Origin: Merdivivens faecigallinarum
Lineage (GTDB): Bacteria > Bacteroidota > Bacteroidia > Bacteroidales > UBA932
NCBI GenBank assembly: GCA_017695055.1
Contig: JADILY010000043.1
Location: forward strand, 1 to 19,536
Reading direction: 5' to 3'
DNA length: 19,536 bases
Of the stretch, positions 8,296-15,780 are shown piece by piece. The notes below the pieces were generated by a model. It was not told where the DNA came from. It ran no database searches and saw only the letters and a list, made by a program, of their open reading frames with translations. Within the stretch, counting starts at the first letter, position 1, and every line of letters begins with the position of its first letter. The position numbers and the translations under genes are program-made.

Positions 8296-9849
8296 ATGAG
8301 TAGTAAATTGGGTTTGGATTTCGGAAAAGTCGCCCACGCAAGGGAGCTTGCAGGGTCGATTGCCCGTAATGTCCAGGATTTTGTGGAAAAATATACTACC
8401 GTGGCGGTCGAAAGGACATTGTGCCGCCTTATGGGTATCGATGGTGTGGATTCGGCAGGAGTCCCGTTGCCTAACATCGTGGTAGACAGTCTGAAAAGCA
8501 AGGGACTCCTTGAGGAAGGTGTCCTGTTTTATCTTGCTAATGCGATGATAAGCTATGGGCTGGACCCTCAGCAGATAGCTGAAAAGGTGGCTTCTTCCGA
8601 AATAGACCTCGGCAGTACGAAACCGGCCTCCAAGGAGGAGCGGGACAAGGTGCTCAGGCCTGTAATCGAGTCCAGCCTCGACAGGATTAAGGCCCGCAGG
8701 GCACGCCGTGAAGAGTATCTGAGGACCATCGGCGAAGGGCCAAAGCCATACATTTATGTAATAGTCGCTACGGGCAACATATACGAGGACGTAGTCCAGG
8801 CGCAGGCCGCAGCGCGCCAGGGAGCCGACATCATAGCGGTAATAAGGACCACGGGCCAGAGCCTTTTGGACTATGTGCCTTACGGAGCCACTACCGAAGG
8901 TTTCGGCGGAACCTATGCGACCCAGGAAAACTTCCGCATCATGCGCAAGGCGCTTGACGAAGTAGGAGAGGAGGTAGGCCGCTATATCAGGCTTTGTAAC
9001 TATTGCTCCGGACTCTGCATGCCGGAAATAGCCATTATGGGCGCTTTCGAAGGCCTCGACGTGATGCTCAACGATGCCCTTTACGGGATACTTTTCAGGG
9101 ACATAAATATGCAGAGAACCCTCATCGACCAGTATTTTTCGAGGGTGATAAACGGTTATGCGGGAGTCATAATCAATACCGGCGAAGACAATTATCTTAC
9201 GACGGCTGATGCCGTGGAGGCCGCCCATACGGTCCTTGCCTCGGACATTATCAATGAGCAGCTTGCGCTTTTGGCGGGGCTTCCGGAGGAGCAGATGGGA
9301 CTCGGCCATGCCTTCGAAATGGATCCTATGCTTGAAAACGGTTTCCTTTACGAACTGGCACAGGCCGAAATGACGAGGGAGATTTTCCCTAAGGCGACCC
9401 TGAAGTACATGCCTCCTACGAAATTCATGACCGGAAACATTTTCCGCGGCCATATCCAGGACGCCCTGTTCAATATGGTGGGAATCTGGACACATCAGGG
9501 CATACAGCTTCTCGGCATGCCTACCGAGGCGATACATACTCCGTTCATGTCGGACAGGTATCTTTCGATAGAGAACGCGAAATACATCTTCACCAATATG
9601 AAGAACATAGGCGACGAGATGGAGTTCAGGGAAGGCGGAATCGTCCGCACAAGGGCGGCCAAGGTTCTCGACGATGCCATCGAATTGCTTGAAAAGATGG
9701 ACAGGGAAGGCCTGTTCACGGCCCTTGAAAAAGGGATTTTCGCTGATGTCAAACGCTCCAAGACAGGTGGAAAGGGATTGGAAGGCGTATGCATGAAGGG
9801 CTCGCATTATTCCAATCCGTTTATTGAACTGATGAAAAACAGAAAATAA
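8296..9849 (+). CDS. kamD: Lysine 5,6-aminomutase, alpha subunit
   Basis: KamD is the large subunit of the adenosylcobalamin- and PLP-dependent lysine 5,6-aminomutase, which moves the terminal amino group of beta-lysine (or D-lysine) to C5. The product is 517 residues, against about 516 for the Acetoanaerobium (Clostridium) sticklandii subunit. The start MSSKLGLDFGKVAHARELAG and the central glycine-rich GATTEGFGGTYATQENFRIM, which belongs to the PLP-facing barrel, are typical of the family. No signal or membrane segment is seen. It is 27 bases after kamC and 1 base before kamE, so the two mutase subunits are made together. The call is secure because KamE next to it carries the matching cobalamin and PLP residues. 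Confidence 0.96.
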   Translation: MSSKLGLDFGKVAHARELAGSIARNVQDFVEKYTTVAVERTLCRLMGIDGVDSAGVPLPNIVVDSLKSKGLLEEGVLFYLANAMISYGLDPQQIAEKVASSEIDLGSTKPASKEERDKVLRPVIESSLDRIKARRARREEYLRTIGEGPKPYIYVIVATGNIYEDVVQAQAAARQGADIIAVIRTTGQSLLDYVPYGATTEGFGGTYATQENFRIMRKALDEVGEEVGRYIRLCNYCSGLCMPEIAIMGAFEGLDVMLNDALYGILFRDINMQRTLIDQYFSRVINGYAGVIINTGEDNYLTTADAVEAAHTVLASDIINEQLALLAGLPEEQMGLGHAFEMDPMLENGFLYELAQAEMTREIFPKATLKYMPPTKFMTGNIFRGHIQDALFNMVGIWTHQGIQLLGMPTEAIHTPFMSDRYLSIENAKYIFTNMKNIGDEMEFREGGIVRTRAAKVLDDAIELLEKMDREGLFTALEKGIFADVKRSKTGGKGLEGVCMKGSHYSNPFIELMKNRK

Positions 9850-9850
9850 T

Positions 9851-10639
9851 ATGAGTGGCGGTTTATATTCAATGCAGGTCAAGGATTTCGACAAGACCCT
9901 CGACCTTACCAAAGTAAAGCCTTATGGCGATACGATGAACGACGGGAAAGTCCAGATAAGTTTCACCCTTCCGGTTCCGGCAGGTGACGAAGCCGTCGAG
10001 GCAGCCAAGCAGCTTCTCCGCAAAATGGGTCTCAACGATCCTTTGGTAGTGTTCTACAGGGAGCTCACCGAAGGGTATACGTTCTTCAATTGTTACGGAA
10101 GCTGCACGCACACTGTCGATTATACCTCCATCCACGTGCCTAAGGTGGAGTCCAACGTCATGTCGATGGACGAGACCGACGAATATATAAAGGAGAACAT
10201 AGGGCGCAAGATAGTGGTCGTTGGAGCAAGTACCGGAACGGATGCCCATACGGTAGGCATAGACGCCATCATGAACATGAAGGGTTATGCCGGTCATTAC
10301 GGACTGGAAAGGTATGAAATGATAGAGGCATACAATCTCGGGAGCCAGGTGCCGAACGATGAATTCCTGGCCAAGGCCCTTGAGCTGAAAGCCGATGCCC
10401 TTCTTGTTTCCCAGACAGTTACGCAGAAAGACATCCATATCAAGAACCTTACGGAACTCGTGGAGCTCATGGAGGCGGAAGGACTCAGGGACAGGATGCT
10501 TCTTGTATGCGGCGGCCCGCGCATTACGCACGAACTTGCCAAGGAACTCGGTTATGATGCCGGTTTCGGCATGAATACATACGCCGACGATGTGGCTTCG
10601 TTCATCGTGCAGGAATTTGTAAAAAGAGGAATGAAATAA
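9851..10639 (+). CDS. kamE: Lysine 5,6-aminomutase, beta subunit (cobalamin-binding)
   Basis: KamE is the small subunit of lysine 5,6-aminomutase and carries the Rossmann-like B12 domain. The base-off cobalamin motif D-x-H-x-x-G is DAHTVG at residues 131-136, with His133 as the lower cobalt ligand. Lys144, which forms the Schiff base with PLP, follows in MNMKGYAG. Both residues have the same numbers as in the sticklandii enzyme, which supports the chosen ATG and full function. The product is 262 residues. The later GGP motif (about 220-224) is part of the B12 fold. It starts 1 base after kamD and ends 20 bases before atoA. Corrinoid must be made or imported by genes outside this window. Confidence 0.97.
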   Translation: MSGGLYSMQVKDFDKTLDLTKVKPYGDTMNDGKVQISFTLPVPAGDEAVEAAKQLLRKMGLNDPLVVFYRELTEGYTFFNCYGSCTHTVDYTSIHVPKVESNVMSMDETDEYIKENIGRKIVVVGASTGTDAHTVGIDAIMNMKGYAGHYGLERYEMIEAYNLGSQVPNDEFLAKALELKADALLVSQTVTQKDIHIKNLTELVELMEAEGLRDRMLLVCGGPRITHELAKELGYDAGFGMNTYADDVASFIVQEFVKRGMK

Positions 10640-10659
10640 ATAATTAAAATTTTAATATT

Positions 10660-11316
10660 ATGGATAAGAATCAGATAAGAGAGGTCATAGCCAGAAGGGC
10701 TGCTCTCGAATTGCATGACGGCGATGTCGTCAATTTGGGCATAGGTCTGCCTACGATGATACCCGATTTTCTTCCTGAAGGCGTTTCTGTAGTCCTTCAG
10801 TCGGAAAACGGAGTCATGGGAATGGGACCGGCACCTGCCCCGGGCGAGGAAAATCCTGAAAGGATAAATGCCGGCGGCGGTTATATTACCTTCAACCCTG
10901 GAGCTTCCACTTTCGACTCCGCCGAATCTTTCGCCATTATCCGCGGTGGGCATGTGGATGCCACTTTCCTCGGGGCGATGCAGGTGGACGAAAAGGGAAA
11001 TCTCGCCAACTGGATTATCCCGGGCAAGCTTACTCCGGGCATGGGAGGCGCGATGGATCTTGTCGTAGGGGCTAAAAGGGTGATTGTCACCATGGAACAC
11101 ACCAACAAGGGCAAGCTCAAAATCCTGAAAGAGTGCAGCCTTCCTTTGACTGCTGCCGCACAGGTCGATATGATTATCACCGAGATGGGAGTGATGAAGA
11201 TTGTTCCGGAAGGCATAGAATTGGTGGAAATCAATCCTGAATTCACTGTCGAGCAGGTACAGGAAGCCACTGAACCGAAGCTGATTGTTTCACCTGATTT
11301 AAAACCTATGTGCTGA
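10660..11316 (+). CDS. atoA: Butyryl-CoA:acetoacetate CoA-transferase, beta subunit
   Basis: This is subunit B of a family I CoA-transferase, 218 residues, the usual length for AtoA. It carries the catalytic motif LQSENG at residues 46-51, with Glu49 as the residue that forms the glutamyl-CoA intermediate. Glycine-rich segments NLGIGLPT and PGKLTPGMGGAMDL are also as expected. It should pair with AtoD at 1592. The two are the only CoA-transferase subunits in the window and are complementary (A and B). It follows kamE after 20 AT-rich bases and ends 1 base before the MaoC-type gene, so it also begins the block of CoA-ester genes. The family is certain and the substrate is inferred from context. 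Confidence 0.93.
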   Translation: MDKNQIREVIARRAALELHDGDVVNLGIGLPTMIPDFLPEGVSVVLQSENGVMGMGPAPAPGEENPERINAGGGYITFNPGASTFDSAESFAIIRGGHVDATFLGAMQVDEKGNLANWIIPGKLTPGMGGAMDLVVGAKRVIVTMEHTNKGKLKILKECSLPLTAAAQVDMIITEMGVMKIVPEGIELVEINPEFTVEQVQEATEPKLIVSPDLKPMC

Positions 11317-11317
11317 T

Positions 11318-11752
11318 ATGATCAAGACAGGGGACAAATACGAGCAGAAAGTACGTTATACGCAGGATGACGTAATCGGTTTCGCCAAGGTCAGCGGCGA
11401 CTGCAATCCTATCCATCTCGATGCCGAATATGCCGCAAAGACCATGTTCAAGCGCCCGATTGTACACGGTTTCCTTTCAGCAGCCGTCTTTTCGAAGGTG
11501 TTCGGTATGGATTTTCCGGGTCCGGGTACCATCTACATGTCGCAACAGATGAAATTCCTTGCTCCCGTGTATGTGGACAGGGATTATGTCGCGCGTTTCG
11601 AAGTCACCGAGATCAAGCCCGAAAAACACATAGGTATCGTCAGCTGTTCCCTTGTGGACTGCGAGACCGGCAGGGAATGCATAAGCGGTACCGCCATGCT
11701 GAAACATGACGAGCAATTTGTAAAAAATCAGAAATTATTAATAATCAAGTAA
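11318..11752 (+). CDS. MaoC/PhaJ-type (R)-specific enoyl-CoA hydratase
   Basis: This is a 144-residue hotdog-fold hydratase of the MaoC/PhaJ type. It has the hydratase-2 dyad in VSGDCNPIHLD, with Asp28 and His33 corresponding to Asp31 and His36 of Aeromonas PhaJ, followed by VHGFLSA near residue 49. Such enzymes interconvert (R)-3-hydroxyacyl-CoA and trans-2-enoyl-CoA. The likely substrate here is (R)-3-hydroxybutyryl-CoA, giving crotonyl-CoA, since the neighbours are an SDR reductase gene and a short-chain acyl-CoA dehydrogenase gene. It starts 1 base after the atoA stop. Kal does not need it, because Kal makes crotonyl-CoA directly, so its presence suggests a second source of crotonyl-CoA. 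A polyhydroxybutyrate role is possible, but no synthase gene is nearby. Confidence 0.85.
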   Translation: MIKTGDKYEQKVRYTQDDVIGFAKVSGDCNPIHLDAEYAAKTMFKRPIVHGFLSAAVFSKVFGMDFPGPGTIYMSQQMKFLAPVYVDRDYVARFEVTEIKPEKHIGIVSCSLVDCETGRECISGTAMLKHDEQFVKNQKLLIIK

Positions 11753-11774
11753 ATAATCTTAAAAAAATATTATT

Positions 11775-12518
11775 ATGAACAGGTTGGAAAATAAAGTCGC
11801 CGTCATCACCGGTGGAACTGCCGGTATCGGCGCTGCTACGGCCCTTCTGTTTGCCAGGGAAGGCGCGAAGGTTACCGTATGGGGACGGAGTGAAAAACGC
11901 GGTGAGGAATTTGTCCGTTCCGCTGCCGGACAGGGACTCGATATCGCATACGACAAGGTGGATACAAGCGATTTCGAAGGTGTGAAGGCAGGCATGAAGA
12001 AGGTTTATGACCGTTACGGAAAGATAGATATCCTTATCAACAATGCCGGAATAACCCGTGACAGTACAATGAAGAAAATGACCGTAGAGCAGTGGCAGGA
12101 AGTAATCGATGTCAACCTTACGGGAGTCTTCTATTGTACCAAGGCCGTTTCCGAGTACATGCTTGCAGCTGGTTACGGAAGGATAGTGAACGCTTCGTCC
12201 GTCGTAGGGCTTTACGGCAATTTCGGCCAGACCAATTATGTTGCGACAAAGGCCGGCATCATCGGAATGACAAAGACCCTTGCCCGTGAATTCGGCCGCA
12301 AAGGCATTACTGTCAATGCCGTTGCCCCTGGTTTCATCGCTACGGACATGGTTGCCGCAATGCCTGAGGAAGTGCTTGCCGGCATGAAGGCCAAGGTGCC
12401 TGTAGGACGTCTCGGAGACCCTGAAGACATAGCATACGCATACCTGTATCTCGCTTCGGATGAGGCTTCATACGTGAACGGGGCTACATTGAGCGTGGAT
12501 GGCGGAATGACTGTATAA
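11775..12518 (+). CDS. FabG/PhaB-like SDR; probable acetoacetyl-CoA or 3-oxoacyl reductase
   Basis: This is a classical short-chain dehydrogenase/reductase of 247 residues. It has the cofactor motif TGGTAGIG (12-19), NNAG (89-92), and the catalytic set Asn114, Ser142, Tyr155 and Lys159 in the context NYVATKAG. It ends in the common FabG/PhaB tail (SVDGGMTV). Arg38 after the second beta strand suggests NADPH preference, but this is only a hint. From its position between the (R)-type hydratase gene and the acyl-CoA dehydrogenase gene, I infer that it reduces acetoacetyl-CoA, the product of AtoDA, to (R)-3-hydroxybutyryl-CoA. A housekeeping FabG role in fatty-acid synthesis cannot be ruled out by sequence alone, although no acyl carrier protein or other fab gene is nearby. 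Confidence 0.85.
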   Translation: MNRLENKVAVITGGTAGIGAATALLFAREGAKVTVWGRSEKRGEEFVRSAAGQGLDIAYDKVDTSDFEGVKAGMKKVYDRYGKIDILINNAGITRDSTMKKMTVEQWQEVIDVNLTGVFYCTKAVSEYMLAAGYGRIVNASSVVGLYGNFGQTNYVATKAGIIGMTKTLAREFGRKGITVNAVAPGFIATDMVAAMPEEVLAGMKAKVPVGRLGDPEDIAYAYLYLASDEASYVNGATLSVDGGMTV

Positions 12519-12560
12519 GCAAGGATTAGGTTACGGTAAATTTTAATTAATTTTTTCGAT

Positions 12561-13700
12561 ATGAATTTTGATTTGACCAAGACAGAAGCGCTCTTCCTCC
12601 AGATGATACGCGAGTTTTCCGACAAGGAAGTCGCGCCTCTTGCCGCAGAAATAGACGAGCAGGAGAGGTTTCCTCTTGAAACCGTCGAGAAGATGAAGGG
12701 AATAGGCCTGTTCGGCATTCCTATTCCGGTGCAATACGGAGGAGCCGGCGGAACAAACCTCATGTATACTATGGCCGTAGAGGAACTTTCCAGAAACTGT
12801 GCAACTACGGGAGTAATGCTTTCGGCCCATACCTCCCTCTGCGTTGCGCCTATCTATGAGCACGGAACCGAGGAGCAGAAGATGAAATATCTTCCCAAGC
12901 TCTGTTCAGGAGAATGGCTCGGGGCTTTCGGACTTACCGAGCCTAATGCCGGTACGGACGCATCGGCCCAGCAGACTACGGCCGTCCTCGATGGAGAAGA
13001 GTGGGTGTTGAACGGCAACAAGATATTCATTACGAATGCCGGTTATGCCCATGTGTACATAATTTTTGCAATGACGGACAAGTCATTAGGAACCAAAGGA
13101 ATATCGGCTTTCATAGTAGAGAAGGACACTCCGGGATTTTCTTTCGGCAAGAAAGAGAAGAAACTCGGAATCCGCGGCTCGGCTACCTGCGAGCTGATTT
13201 TCGAGAATTGCCGCATACCTAAGTCCAACCTTCTCGGCAAACTCGGAGGAGGTTTCGGCGTTGCCATGAAAACCCTTGACGGTGGCCGCATAGGTATTGC
13301 CGCACAGGCTCTCGGAATAGCCCAGGGCGCTATGGACGAGACCGTCAAGTATACTAAGGAACGCAAACAGTTCGGCAAATCCATTTCGGCTTTCCAGAAT
13401 ACACAGTTCCAGATGGCAGACCTTGAGACCAAGGTCCAGGCGGCCCGCCTTCTTGTCCGCAGCGCGGCGTTCAAGAAAGATGCGAAGGTGCCTTATTCGG
13501 CCGATGCGGCCATGGCCAAGCTTTTTGCCGCCGAGACCGCAATGGAGGTGACGACCAAGGCCGTACAGTTCCATGGCGGTTACGGTTATACGAGGGAATA
13601 TCCTGTCGAGCGTATGATGCGCGATGCCAAGATTACGGAAATCTACGAAGGAACTTCGGAAGTCCAGAGGATGGTTATCGCCGGCAAGCTCTTCAAATAA
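12561..13700 (+). CDS. bcd: Short-chain acyl-CoA dehydrogenase, probable butyryl-CoA dehydrogenase
   Basis: This FAD enzyme of 379 residues should reduce crotonyl-CoA to butyryl-CoA with electrons from EtfAB. The first acyl-CoA dehydrogenase signature is GLTEPNAGTDAS beginning at residue 124. The catalytic base is Glu363 in IYEGTSEVQR, the position used by short-chain enzymes such as Megasphaera butyryl-CoA dehydrogenase. FHGGYGYTREYPVERMMRD near 340-358 is the usual FAD and dimer contact region. It follows the SDR gene by 42 bases and lies directly upstream of etfB and etfA, the arrangement found for Bcd-Etf complexes. Chain-length preference is inferred from context, so the symbol is given on that basis. 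Confidence 0.9.
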   Translation: MNFDLTKTEALFLQMIREFSDKEVAPLAAEIDEQERFPLETVEKMKGIGLFGIPIPVQYGGAGGTNLMYTMAVEELSRNCATTGVMLSAHTSLCVAPIYEHGTEEQKMKYLPKLCSGEWLGAFGLTEPNAGTDASAQQTTAVLDGEEWVLNGNKIFITNAGYAHVYIIFAMTDKSLGTKGISAFIVEKDTPGFSFGKKEKKLGIRGSATCELIFENCRIPKSNLLGKLGGGFGVAMKTLDGGRIGIAAQALGIAQGAMDETVKYTKERKQFGKSISAFQNTQFQMADLETKVQAARLLVRSAAFKKDAKVPYSADAAMAKLFAAETAMEVTTKAVQFHGGYGYTREYPVERMMRDAKITEIYEGTSEVQRMVIAGKLFK

Positions 13701-13732
13701 TGTATGTTTAACCTATAAGAGAAGATTGGAAC

Positions 13733-14515
13733 ATGAATATAGTAGTTTGCATAAAACAGGTTCCCGATACTACCGAAATCAAGATAAATCCGGTAACGGG
13801 GACTCTCATACGCGACGGTGTACCGAGCATAATGAACCCAGATGACAAGGGCGGGCTTGAACTTGCCCTCCGTCTGAAAGACAGCTTCGGAGCCAATGTC
13901 ACCGTAATAACGATGGGTCCTCCTCAGGCGGACGATATGCTCCGCGAAGCGCTCGCAATGGGGGCCGACAGGGCCATACTTCTGACAGACAAGCGTTTTG
14001 CAGGCGCCGATACGCTCGCGACTTCCAATGCGTTGGCAGGTGCCCTGAGGATGCTCGATTATGATATCATCATTACCGGCCGTCAGGCAATCGACGGAGA
14101 CACCGCACAGGTTGGCCCGGAAATGTCCGAGCACCTCGGTCTGCCTCATATTTCATACGTTGCCGGACTCGAGTATGACGGTGCCAAGACACTCCGCGTG
14201 AAAAAGGAAACTGAAGAAGGCTATATGCTGCTTGAAACGGGTATGCCAATACTCCTTACCGTCCTTGCTTCCGCCTTCAAGCCGAGGTACATGTCGGTAC
14301 GTGGAATCGTGGAGGCATACGGCCGTGAAGTGGAAATCTGGACTGCCGACAAGATCGATGTCGATGAATCCAAACTCGGACTCAAAGGCTCTCCGACAAA
14401 GGTGTTCAAAGCTTTTGCCAAAGGTCTGAAGCAGGCCGGTGAAGTATATGAAGTCACTCCGGAAGAAGCAGTCGATTTGATTGTGTCGAAACTGAAAGAA
14501 AAATATATTCTTTAA
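13733..14515 (+). CDS. etfB: Electron transfer flavoprotein, beta subunit
   Basis: EtfB forms the flavin-carrying heterodimer with EtfA that delivers electrons to the acyl-CoA dehydrogenase. The product has 260 residues. It begins with the typical MNIVVCIKQVPDTTE and carries GRQAIDGDTAQVGP at 116-129. This nucleotide-binding loop resembles those of Etfs from anaerobes such as Acidaminococcus, which bind a second FAD and can bifurcate electrons. Canonical mitochondrial ETF-beta has a more divergent loop and binds AMP. Bifurcation, in which NADH reduces both crotonyl-CoA and ferredoxin, is therefore plausible but not proven. The gene starts 32 bases after the dehydrogenase gene. Confidence 0.94.
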   Translation: MNIVVCIKQVPDTTEIKINPVTGTLIRDGVPSIMNPDDKGGLELALRLKDSFGANVTVITMGPPQADDMLREALAMGADRAILLTDKRFAGADTLATSNALAGALRMLDYDIIITGRQAIDGDTAQVGPEMSEHLGLPHISYVAGLEYDGAKTLRVKKETEEGYMLLETGMPILLTVLASAFKPRYMSVRGIVEAYGREVEIWTADKIDVDESKLGLKGSPTKVFKAFAKGLKQAGEVYEVTPEEAVDLIVSKLKEKYIL

Positions 14516-14536
14516 CGATTGAAAAACAGTAGGAAA

Positions 14537-15547
14537 ATGGATAAGACTTTATATAAGGACGTTTATGTTTTCGCTGAACAGCGCGAAGGAGTTGTTCAGC
14601 CTGTGGCGTTGGAGCTTCTCGGCAAGGCCAGGGATCTGGCCGCGGCTCTCGGTGAGAAAGTAGTGGCTATCCTGGCAGGAAGCGGAATCGAACACAAGGC
14701 GCAATCCCTGATAGAGGCCGGTGCGGACAAGGTAATAGTAATCGATGAACCTGAATTGAAAGAATACCTTACGGAACAGTATTCCCAGGCAGTTTCGCAG
14801 GTCATCAATGCCAACAGGCCCAACATAGTCCTCTTCGGTGCGACTACGATAGGCCGCGACCTCGCTCCGAAACTTGCGGCAAGGCTTTGCACCGGTCTTA
14901 CGGCGGACTGTACCAAACTTGAGATATCCGAAGAAACGAAGGACCTGATGATGACACGTCCTGCTTTCGGAGGAAACCTTATGGCTACGATCATGTCGCC
15001 GGAAACAAGGCCGCAGATGTCCACAGTAAGGCCTGGAGTCATGCAGAAAGCTGCTGCCGAGCCAGGACGTAAAGGCGATACAGAAAGATTCAGGCCAGTA
15101 TTCGACCCTTCGAAGTTCAAGGTAAGGCTTCTTGAAAATGTGAAGATAAACAAAGGTGCGGTGGACATTTCCGAGGCAAGGATTCTCGTTTCCGGAGGCC
15201 GCGGCGTAGGTTGCAAGGAAGGTTTTGAAAAACTCCGTGCACTTGCGGATACCATTGACGCCGAAGTTTCGTCTTCGAGGTCAATGGTGGATGCCGGAAT
15301 CATCGACCATGACCGTCAGGTTGGCCAGACAGGAAAAACAGTCCGCCCGGATGTATATTTCGCTCTCGGCATTTCCGGAGCAATCCAGCATCTTGCAGGA
15401 ATGGAGGAGTCGGATCTCATCATAGCCGTGAATAAAGACAAGTCGGCCCCTATATTCAAGGTAGCCGATCTCGGCATAGTCGGAGACCTCAATAAGATAG
15501 TCCCGCTTCTGACCGAAAGGCTGAAGAAGGAAAGGACTCAGAAATAA
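14537..15547 (+). CDS. etfA: Electron transfer flavoprotein, alpha subunit
   Basis: EtfA is the second Etf subunit and binds FAD in its C-terminal domain. I use the ATG at 14537, which is preceded by AGG at 14531-14533 at a suitable spacing. An in-frame TTG at 14519, four bases after the etfB stop, would add only MKNSRK. The product is then 336 residues. FAD-binding elements are SGGRGVG at 219-225, GQTGKTVRPDVY at 263-274, and the family signature GISGAIQHLAGM at 278-289. TRPAFGGNLMATI near 140-152 is also conserved with Etfs of fermentative anaerobes. It is the last gene of the operon, with a strong terminator starting 81 bases after its stop. Confidence 0.95.
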   Translation: MDKTLYKDVYVFAEQREGVVQPVALELLGKARDLAAALGEKVVAILAGSGIEHKAQSLIEAGADKVIVIDEPELKEYLTEQYSQAVSQVINANRPNIVLFGATTIGRDLAPKLAARLCTGLTADCTKLEISEETKDLMMTRPAFGGNLMATIMSPETRPQMSTVRPGVMQKAAAEPGRKGDTERFRPVFDPSKFKVRLLENVKINKGAVDISEARILVSGGRGVGCKEGFEKLRALADTIDAEVSSSRSMVDAGIIDHDRQVGQTGKTVRPDVYFALGISGAIQHLAGMEESDLIIAVNKDKSAPIFKVADLGIVGDLNKIVPLLTERLKKERTQK

Positions 15548-15628
15548 AAGCACTGAAATCAAGCATCTTTCAAAGATGGAAAGTGAAAGAACGTAACTGA
15601 CTGCAACGAATTAGAACCAACCATAATG

Positions 15629-15657
15629 AAGCCGCTGAAAATCAGCGGCTTTTTTAT
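15629..15657 (+). terminator. Rho-independent terminator after etfA
   Basis: A perfect 10-bp stem pairs AAGCCGCTGA (15629-15638) with TCAGCGGCTT (15642-15651) across an AAA loop, running into TTTTTTATT. It ends the plus-strand operon about 80 bases after the etfA stop. The minus strand has no matching T run on its exit side, so the element works in the plus direction only. Between etfA and the stem there is only a small CATCTTT-C-AAAGATG inverted repeat with no T tract, and no gene that I can see. Confidence 0.88.
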
Positions 15658-15780
15658 TTATCTGAAATCCGGCTGTGTGTAGTAGGATGCAGTTGTCCGC
15701 CATATTTTTCTATCGTATTCTTACCACGAAACATTTTCGGGATTTGCCCCAATGCCACGATGACACAGAATAAATAAAGG

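Noticed and set aside
8026..9912. A 628-codon open frame on the minus strand opposite kamD
   Set aside because: It lies exactly antisense to kamD and kamE, which have clear family residues. Its translation has no recognisable domain and is rich in His, Arg and Cys as in mirror frames of GC-rich codons.
15654..15734. A 26-residue minus-strand frame (starts MFRGKNTIEKYGG) between etfA and the broken regulator
   Set aside because: It is short, has no family match that I know, and runs into the T tract of the plus-strand terminator. It could be a gene remnant, but the sequence alone does not support a call.
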